From positions 1-10,858 of the forward strand of contig CASEZU010000067.1 of NCBI GenBank assembly GCA_949292445.1: DNA of 10,858 bases, read 5' to 3'. This DNA is from an uncultured Spirochaetales bacterium. GTDB lineage: Bacteria; Spirochaetota; Spirochaetia; Sphaerochaetales; Sphaerochaetaceae. Below, one piece after another: positions 6,269 to 10,858 of this stretch (within the stretch, counting starts at the first letter, position 1; each line of letters opens with the position of its first letter). A program made the translations under genes and the position numbers. The notes under the pieces are model-generated. The model saw nothing but the letters and a program-made list of their open reading frames with translations, was not told the DNA's origin and searched no databases.

Positions 6269-6848
6269 GATTCCTTGCAGAGGCAGGCTTCTGTAAGGAC
6301 AGGAAGCGTTCAACAGCATTCTCGAAGCTGCCGGACATGACACATTCAATGCGGCGTATCATCATTTCAGGCTTCTCCCTCATGCCGCTGCCGATCCAGT
6401 CAAGCATGATCCCGATGAATGCGTATGAATAGAAGGAGGCTATGAACATCAGCTCATCTTCAGAGAGGCGGCAGGAAGAGGCAGTCTCACGGAGCACGGA
6501 CATGAGCAGCTCAGTCACAGGGCCTGTAAGGCTACGCTCAAGCTGTTCGCGGCTCATCGAATTGCAGACGTTGAAGACAAAGACATGATTGCTCTCAACC
6601 GCCTGGAATACGGAGAGAAAACCATCCTGCCATGTATCATGTGTCTTTCTCCCGGAAAGAATCGCAGTGATGTCAGAGGAGATTATCCAGCCGACAAGAT
6701 CGTATATGTCCCGGAAATGATAATAAAATGTCATGCGGCTGATACCGCACTCGGCGGCGATATCCATGACCGTCACGCGCGAGAGCGGCCTGGAAACAAG
6801 CAGCGACTTGAGGGCATCGGCTATCGCCTTTCTGGTAATGTCACTCAC
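6252..6848 (-). CDS. TetR-family transcriptional regulator, DhaS-like (Firmicutes-type C-terminal domain)
   Basis: DNA-binding repressor-type protein, 198 residues. The N-terminal helix-turn-helix spans about residues 24-46 (VTVMDIAAECGISRMTFYYHF), followed by RDIYDLVGW, the typical HTH-to-core linker of the DhaS/TetR_C_8 group. The C-terminal ligand domain (about 80-185) has helices such as FIASFYSYAFIGIMLDWIGSGM, which resemble that group. The start is GTG at 6848, with AGGA seven bases upstream, and gives the expected N-terminus TRKAIADALKSLL. It sits directly upstream of ohyA. A likely role is control of ohyA, and perhaps of itself and the upstream membrane gene, in response to a fatty acid or similar ligand. 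The ligand is inferred from context only. Confidence 0.9.
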   Translation of the reverse strand: MSDITRKAIADALKSLLVSRPLSRVTVMDIAAECGISRMTFYYHFRDIYDLVGWIISSDITAILSGRKTHDTWQDGFLSVFQAVESNHVFVFNVCNSMSREQLERSLTGPVTELLMSVLRETASSCRLSEDELMFIASFYSYAFIGIMLDWIGSGMREKPEMMIRRIECVMSGSFENAVERFLSLQKPASARNPDKGR

Positions 6849-6866
6849 GTTGAAATCCTACCCCCG

Positions 6867-6879
6867 GCTGCATCGCAGC
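6867..6879. promoter_or_regulatory. Perfect short palindrome GCTGCatcGCAGC before tetR
   Basis: A 5-bp perfect inverted repeat with a 3-base centre lies 19 bases upstream of the tetR GTG, in the 79-base gap after the DUF308 gene. It differs from the ohyA palindrome. It could be an RNA hairpin in the leader or an unrelated operator. Confidence 0.2.
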
Positions 6880-6927
6880 AGCAATATTCCCGGATAAAAG
6901 GCCGGATGACAGAAAGCAAGCTGGACA

Positions 6928-7485
6928 CTACTGCAGATTCCTGAATTTCCTGGCATAGACCATCGAGCTTATGGCACCGTAGATCATCATCGCCCCCGAG
7001 GCGAAAAGCACTGCGGCGAAGAGCGTCATTATCACACCGGTGAGGAAGTTCGGGAACATGAAGAGGATCAGGGAGAAGATGAAGGAGAGTACTGTCTCGA
7101 GCCCCAGCCCCGGAGCTGTAATGCCCGCGTGGGATATGACAACAAGATCAATCACATCTACCACTCCCGTGATGAGGAACGCAGCTGCTGCGATATATAC
7201 AAGCACCGTGGGGATCAGCGTGGGAGCCGCCAGCGCGATTATTATCACAAAGAGGCCTGCAAGCATGTTTATCAGGGCCTTGCCCATCGAAAGGCCGCGG
7301 ATCCTCATTCCCAGCTGTTCCTTCAGCCGGTATGCTGCGATCAATGTCCTGATGCCGTCTATGGCGAGATAGACGCCGAAAGCGGAGATGACGACAGTGA
7401 GAAAACCATCGGGACGGAGTATCATGTAAAGGCCGACAAATATCATCAGCAGGCCTGAAATCATCAGCGGTATATATCTCTTCAT
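6928..7485 (-). CDS. DUF308 / HdeD-like integral membrane protein
   Basis: Predicted inner-membrane protein, 185 residues, almost entirely hydrophobic. About six transmembrane segments fall near residues 4-23, 27-49, 70-88, 90-117, 131-146 and 148-171, in the three-pair layout of the HdeD/DUF308 family. Short basic loops (YRLKEQLGMRIR at 52-63, ARKFRN at the C-terminus) suggest cytoplasmic faces. HdeD of Escherichia coli is linked to acid resistance, but most DUF308 proteins have no known activity. The ATG at 7485 has no clear Shine-Dalgarno sequence. A palindrome ATACTCAGTAT lies directly before it and overlaps a GATACT -10-like box. It precedes tetR and ohyA on the same strand and may be co-transcribed with them. 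Confidence 0.8.
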   Translation of the reverse strand: MKRYIPLMISGLLMIFVGLYMILRPDGFLTVVISAFGVYLAIDGIRTLIAAYRLKEQLGMRIRGLSMGKALINMLAGLFVIIIALAAPTLIPTVLVYIAAAAFLITGVVDVIDLVVISHAGITAPGLGLETVLSFIFSLILFMFPNFLTGVIMTLFAAVLFASGAMMIYGAISSMVYARKFRNLQ

Positions 7486-7496
7486 ATACTGAGTAT
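7486..7496. promoter_or_regulatory. Palindrome ATACTgAGTAT abutting the DUF308 start codon
   Basis: A perfect 5-bp inverted repeat around one base ends one base short of the start codon on the minus strand. It includes most of a GATACT -10-like sequence. The 76-base divergent gap to the plus-strand HAD gene must hold promoters for both genes, so this is a candidate operator. It could also be chance. Confidence 0.3.
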
Positions 7497-7561
7497 CATT
7501 CCGAATGCTGCAAAAGGAAAGGATTATTCCACCTTTCGCCGCTTTTGGCTAACATATCGGC

Positions 7562-8233
7562 ATGACTGGAAAGAAATATCTCCTCTTCGATGCTGACAAC
7601 ACGCTCTACGACTTCAATGCGACGGAAAAGACTGCGCTTTCAAGGCTGTTTACCCTTCATTCAATCAGTGAAGATCTCCTGGATGTCTACCACGAAGGAA
7701 ACAGGAAGTGCTGGGAAAGATACGAGGAAGGAACGCTGACTCTGGAGGAGCTGGAGACAGAGCGCTGGCGCCTCTTCATTGAAGCTGTGGGCTTGGACGC
7801 TGATCCCGAGGCGATAGGAAAGGAGTATTCCAGGCTCCTGGGAGAAGCGGGAATAATGATTCCCGGTGCTGTTGATCTCCTGGACAGGCTTTATGGCAGG
7901 TACAGTCTTTCCATCATCACGAACGGAATCGCTTCCGTCCAGAAAGAACGCATAAGACGCACTGATACGGGAAAATACTTCGACCATATATTCATCAGCC
8001 AGGAAATAGGATTCGCCAAACCGGCCCCGAGGTTCTTCTCCCATGTGCTCTCAGTGCTGGATGCGGACAGAAGCAGCTGCCTCGTCATAGGGGACAGCCT
8101 CACGAGCGATATAAAAGGCGCATCCGATGCCGCAATAGACTCTGTCTACCTATCATTCGATGGCAAAACCTCGGAGGAAGCGACATGGTCAGTCTCCTCC
8201 TACAAGGCTCTTATCAACCTTCTTGAAAGCTGA
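7562..8233 (+). CDS. YjjG/YfnB-type HAD nucleotidase (noncanonical pyrimidine nucleotidase family)
   Basis: HAD subfamily IA phosphatase, 223 residues. The family is known for dephosphorylating (non-canonical) pyrimidine and other nucleoside monophosphates, a housecleaning role. Motif I is DADNTLYDF (10-18), the DxDNTLxDF form typical of YjjG/YfnB. Motif II is Thr120 in IITNG. Motif III is Lys153 in FAKPAPRFF. Motif IV is GDSLTSDIKGA with Asp178 and Asp183. A helical cap fills residues 20-100. There is no good Shine-Dalgarno site before the ATG. A TAACAT -10-like box at 7550-7555 would put transcription start almost at the ATG, so the message may be leaderless. Transcribed alone, divergent from the DUF308 gene. 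Exact substrate is not determined. Confidence 0.88.
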   Translation: MTGKKYLLFDADNTLYDFNATEKTALSRLFTLHSISEDLLDVYHEGNRKCWERYEEGTLTLEELETERWRLFIEAVGLDADPEAIGKEYSRLLGEAGIMIPGAVDLLDRLYGRYSLSIITNGIASVQKERIRRTDTGKYFDHIFISQEIGFAKPAPRFFSHVLSVLDADRSSCLVIGDSLTSDIKGASDAAIDSVYLSFDGKTSEEATWSVSSYKALINLLES

Positions 8234-8373
8234 TCGCCCTGCGCTGTACGCATGCCTGAATAAGCTATTGGCAGGAAGCGCTGAGGCGCACCGCAATTGG
8301 AAAATAATGAGAACCTGAGCAATAATATTGGCAGATGCTGTAACTTGCTGCGAATATTCTTCAGGTGTACAGG
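8234..8373. other. Intergenic region between the nucleotidase and the broken AlbA_2 gene
   Basis: No gene is visible. It contains the 9-base direct repeat TATTGGCAG at 8266-8274 and 8326-8334, exactly 60 bases apart. A possible promoter for the AlbA_2 remnant is TTGGCA (8329-8334), then 18 bases, then GAATAT. No clear terminator with a T-run follows the nucleotidase gene. Confidence 0.4.
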
Positions 8374-8727
8374 ATGATTGAGAACGGGAAAATCGAATAT
8401 AAGATCAGGCTCTCAGACACATTGGAAAAGGATGTTGTCTCTTTTCTGAATGCTCATGGCGGTGAAATATACATCGGAATTGACGATGATGGATCTGTCG
8501 CAGGCACAGATGATCCGGATGCAGTGCAGCTGGCGCTGAGCGACAGGATCAGGAATAACATCAGACCTGAGACAATCGGACTTTTCGACAAAATAAGGGA
8601 GAAGCTCTGGAAGGAATATTTCTGGTCAAGGAACTACTGTCTGATAACAGCGGGAGGAGCGCCGCTTGAGATCCTGAAGGAATACATCCGTACACAGGGA
8701 GAGGACTATGATGGAAGAAAGGGCTGA
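8374..8727 (+). pseudogene. N-terminal remnant of an AlbA_2-domain ATP-binding (Schlafen-like / AAA_4) protein
   Basis: The first 75 or so residues are well preserved: MIENGKIEYKIRL, then LEKDVVSFLNAHGGEIYIGID, then DPDAVQLALSDRIRNNI. These match the start of AlbA_2 putative DNA-binding proteins that carry a HATPase_c_4 region and a C-terminal winged helix, usually 450-500 residues. From about 8600 the reading becomes poor, as if short frameshifts had occurred. A second recognisable stretch, LKEYIRTQGEDYDGRKG, still resembles the family's YYLKKYG...GCFIRIG segment. The frame stops at 8727, where tnpB takes over. GTG at 8365 is an alternative start. The remainder of the protein reappears at 9959, so the gene is broken by tnpB plus a large internal deletion. 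Confidence 0.75.
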
Positions 8728-9958
8728 TACCATCATTGTCTCAAAATGCATGGAATTCAGGATAAAGCCCACCATGGAGCAGAAGGAGCTCATCTGGAAG
8801 ACCTTCGGGTGCAATAGATTTGTGTGGAATCATCTCCTTGATGAGCGTATAAATTATGAGAAGATGAACAAGGGCAAGCTCCTGAATACAACCCCTGCAC
8901 ATCTGAAGAAGGAGAATCCTTTTCTTTCTGAAGTTGATTCGATGGCCCTGATAAACACGCAGCTGAATCTGAATCAATCATGCAAGAAGCTCTTCCCGAA
9001 AGGAAAGGCTCCTAAGTTCAGGGCAAAGGGAAAGGACAAGAGGTCATATACCACCAACTGGATAAACAACAACATAGAGATAATCCGCATAAAGGATGAT
9101 GAGAACTACATCAAGCTGCCGAAACTGGGGAGAGTCCGCATCATACTCCACCGTAGCATACCGGACGGATGGAAGATGAAGCATGCAACAGTGAAGGAGA
9201 CGGCAAGCGGGAAGTTCTTCATATCGCTTACATTCGAAGCTGAGATTGAGGCGATTGAGAGAAGGACGGAATTCGAGAAGGTTGAGGCATTCGATTATTC
9301 CATGCCCTCCCTTGTTGTCTCCTCTTCCGGAGAGAATGACATCACTGCAGACGACATCCGCTGGTACCGCAATCTTGAGGAGAGGATTGCAAAGGAGCAG
9401 AGGAAGCTCTCACGGATGAAGTATGGCTCTGCAAACTACTGGCAAGAGAAGCACAGGATCGGGAAGCTCCATGAGAAGGCAAGGAACAGGAGGAAGGACT
9501 TTCTCCATAAACTTTCCCGAGGTGCAGTAAATGATTTCGATGCCGTTGTAGTAGAGGACATCAACCTCCAGTCCATGTCTCAGAGTCTGAGCTTCGGCAA
9601 GGCCGTATATGACAATGGCTATGGCATGCTGAGGAACATGCTAGCCTACAAGCTGAATGAGCATGGCAAAATACTCGTTAAGGTCGATAGGTTCTTCCCC
9701 TCCTCGAAGCGATGTTCAGTGTGTCACGAGGTGAACCATGACTTGCAGCTGTCAGATAGAGAGTGGATATGCAAGAGCTGCGGTACACATCACGACAGAG
9801 ACAAGAACAGTTGTAAAAACCTGCTGGATGAGGGAATAGACATCCTGAACCGCTGGGCTAGCGGGGATAGCTCACTGATACTGGCACCATCAGGTGTCTT
9901 GAGTGAGAAGAAGTTCCATCCTCAGGCTCATAGCAATGTGAGACAGAGTGGAGAGTAG
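8708..9958 (+). CDS. tnpB: TnpB, RNA-guided endonuclease of IS200/IS605-type (IS1341-like) elements
   Basis: Programmable RuvC nuclease that uses an omega RNA made from the element's right end and keeps the element at its donor site. The product is 416 residues from 8708. The N-terminal wedge region has FRIKPTMEQKELIWKTFGC and RFVWNHLL. Catalytic residues are Asp196 (AFDYSMP), Glu283 (VVVEDINL) and Asp365 (DRDKN), close to ISDra2 TnpB D191/E278/D361. The zinc ribbon is C336-x2-C339 and C355-x2-C358. RuvC-I lacks the usual D-x-G form. No tnpA transposase is nearby. GGGAGAGG supports ATG 8708 or 8711, but these starts lie within the host-gene remnant. ATG 8750, at the conserved MEFRIKP, may be the ancestral start. 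The last 35 residues have no clear family similarity and overlap the presumed omega RNA. Confidence 0.92.
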   Translation: MMEERADTIIVSKCMEFRIKPTMEQKELIWKTFGCNRFVWNHLLDERINYEKMNKGKLLNTTPAHLKKENPFLSEVDSMALINTQLNLNQSCKKLFPKGKAPKFRAKGKDKRSYTTNWINNNIEIIRIKDDENYIKLPKLGRVRIILHRSIPDGWKMKHATVKETASGKFFISLTFEAEIEAIERRTEFEKVEAFDYSMPSLVVSSSGENDITADDIRWYRNLEERIAKEQRKLSRMKYGSANYWQEKHRIGKLHEKARNRRKDFLHKLSRGAVNDFDAVVVEDINLQSMSQSLSFGKAVYDNGYGMLRNMLAYKLNEHGKILVKVDRFFPSSKRCSVCHEVNHDLQLSDREWICKSCGTHHDRDKNSCKNLLDEGIDILNRWASGDSSLILAPSGVLSEKKFHPQAHSNVRQSGE

Positions 9959-9961
9959 GTC
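9845..9961 (+). ncRNA. Putative omega RNA (reRNA) region at the tnpB 3' end
   Basis: In IS200/IS605 elements the guide scaffold overlaps the end of tnpB. Here the last codons contain strong hairpin potential. CCGCT (9850-9854) pairs with AGCGG (9860-9864). CTCACT (9871-9876) pairs with AGTGAG (9902-9907) around an inner helix GGCACC (9883-9888) with GGTGTC (9893-9898) and an ATCA loop. Host-gene similarity resumes at 9959, so the element's right end and the start of the guide should be within a few bases of 9958. Exact ends are inferred. Confidence 0.5.
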
Positions 9962-10348
9962 ACGGATCTTGATCTTGTCGAACAGCTCGGCTCTGGCATG
10001 AACCGCATTCTCCGCTCATATGACAGGAACATATTCAGGATCTCCGATCATTTCATCCGCGTGGTATTTCCATTTGCGAAATCTCCGAATGAGAATGATC
10101 CCAGAAATCAGAGGCCTGAGACTGTAAATGAGACTGTAAAAACATATTGCGCAGCTCCGCTGCAAAGCAGGAACGGAAAAAGGATTCTCAGAATCCTGCA
10201 GAAACAGCCTGAAGCCACATATGAGGATCTTGCAAAGAGAACAGGGCTGGGGAGAGCCACTGTCGCCAGGGTTCTGAAAGAACTTGCCGCAAACGGGGCA
10301 ATCATACGCTATGGTTCTGATAAGAAAGGCGGCTGGAAAGTGATGTGA
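9959..10348 (+). pseudogene. C-terminal remnant of the AlbA_2 / ATP-binding winged-helix protein
   Basis: From the codon after the tnpB stop the frame reads VTDLDLVEQLGSGMNRIL, then SDHFIRVVFPF. This is the family's conserved block after the HATPase_c_4-like region, normally near residue 365 or later. A linker with ETVNETVK follows, then a winged helix (RILRILQKQPEATYEDLAKR, TGLGRATVARVLKELAANGAI) ending in GGWKVM. It is in the same frame as tnpB, separated only by a TAG. Roughly 240 residues between this piece and the N-terminal remnant are absent. An ATG at 9998 could start a 116-residue product containing only linker and wHTH. No ribosome binding site of note precedes it. Confidence 0.75.
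10117..10140. repeat. Perfect 12-bp tandem duplication in the linker of the C-terminal remnant
   Basis: TGAGACTGTAAA occurs twice head to tail and encodes most of ETVNETVK in the linker before the winged helix. Because 12 is a multiple of three, copy changes would alter linker length without a frameshift. Confidence 0.8.
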
Positions 10349-10353
10349 TCCTG

Positions 10354-10858
10354 TCAGCGTCTTCTGAGTATCAGAGCCTCATACGGTGATAGAACAGCAT
10401 CCGAATCCAGAGATGCCCTTCCTGTATTGGTAAGCACAATCTCTCCATAGCCTGAAAGATCGATTGGGAGCCTGTGCTCATCTCTGGAGAAGTTGGCAAT
10501 GAGATAATAAGCCTCAGACCCATCCTCTCTCTCGAAAGCGTAGATATACGGATCATCCTCGAGCGCGAACGCGAGGCTGCCCCTTCTGATAGCATGGCTG
10601 CTCTTTCTGAGCGCGGTCATAGCCCTGTAGAAAGCAAGGACGGAATCAGGATCACCATCCTCTGCAGCCACATTCCACTCCTTATAATCCGGATTGACTC
10701 CGAGCCATGGCCTTCCTGTGGAGAACCCGGCATTTTCAGAAGCATCCCACTGCATCGGGCTGCGGGCATTGTCCCGGCTTATTTTCCTTGCCTTCGCGAA
10801 AGCCTCCTCAGGAGATGTGCCGGAAGCAACGAGCTCATTGTAGAAATTCCTCGTGTCT
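10354..10858 (-). CDS. GH13 oligo-1,6-glucosidase-type alpha-glucosidase, C-terminal part (5' end beyond right edge)
   Basis: Cytoplasmic glycoside hydrolase that would cleave alpha-1,6 or alpha-1,4 bonds in short malto- or isomalto-oligosaccharides or trehalose-6-phosphate. The 167 visible residues begin DTRNFYNELVASG. The GH13_31 signature ISRDNARSPMQWDASENAGF comes next, then RPWLGVNPDYKEWNVAAE and FYRAMTALRKSSHAIRRGSL. The C-terminal beta domain ends LSPYEALILRRR. The catalytic Asp/Glu/Asp residues lie upstream, outside the window, so the substrate cannot be set between MalL, TreC and related enzymes. It converges on the AlbA_2 remnant with only 5 bases between the stop codons, and no terminator with a T-run is visible there. 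Confidence 0.92.
   Translation of the reverse strand, partial: DTRNFYNELVASGTSPEEAFAKARKISRDNARSPMQWDASENAGFSTGRPWLGVNPDYKEWNVAAEDGDPDSVLAFYRAMTALRKSSHAIRRGSLAFALEDDPYIYAFEREDGSEAYYLIANFSRDEHRLPIDLSGYGEIVLTNTGRASLDSDAVLSPYEALILRRR

Noticed and set aside
8708..9958. tnpB as a CRISPR-Cas12 effector
   Set aside because: The length, N-terminal layout and absence of any repeat-spacer array all fit TnpB rather than Cas12.

Overview
The window reads as a chromosomal segment of a bacterium of moderate GC content. Strong AGGAGG-type ribosome binding sites, tightly overlapping genes, a DhaS-type TetR regulator and the gene set fit a gut-type Bacillota or spirochaete-like lineage. The sequence alone does not settle the taxon. 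No rRNA, tRNA or CRISPR array was seen.

Left part (1-4420, minus strand). A five-gene thiamine salvage operon is read right to left: thiD (HMP/HMP-P kinase), tenA (aminopyrimidine aminohydrolase), thiM (hydroxyethylthiazole kinase), thiE (thiamine phosphate synthase) and a HAD phosphatase. Every junction overlaps by 4 to 14 bases, which suggests translational coupling. A TPP riboswitch (about 4283-4360) precedes thiD. No thiC or thiG/thiH is present, so the operon recovers pyrimidine and thiazole halves and joins them to thiamine monophosphate. The terminal HAD enzyme is a candidate thiamine monophosphate phosphatase. An 11-bp inverted repeat just upstream shares sequence with aptamer helix P1. 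Downstream, a MATE-family efflux gene runs off the left edge and appears to have its own promoter overlapped by a palindrome.

Middle part (4421-8233). The minus strand carries a DUF308/HdeD-like membrane protein, a TetR regulator and an oleate hydratase (OhyA), which looks like a fatty-acid or membrane-stress module. A good promoter and a near-perfect 16-bp palindrome lie between tetR and ohyA. A YjjG-type HAD nucleotidase is divergent on the plus strand.

Right part (8234-10858). A gene for an AlbA_2 / ATP-binding wHTH protein is broken. Its N-terminal piece and its C-terminal piece flank a full-length TnpB with intact RuvC and zinc-ribbon residues, and roughly the middle half of the host protein is gone. 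The 3' end of tnpB contains stable hairpins where an omega RNA would be expected. The window ends with the C-terminal part of a convergent GH13 oligo-1,6-glucosidase-type enzyme.
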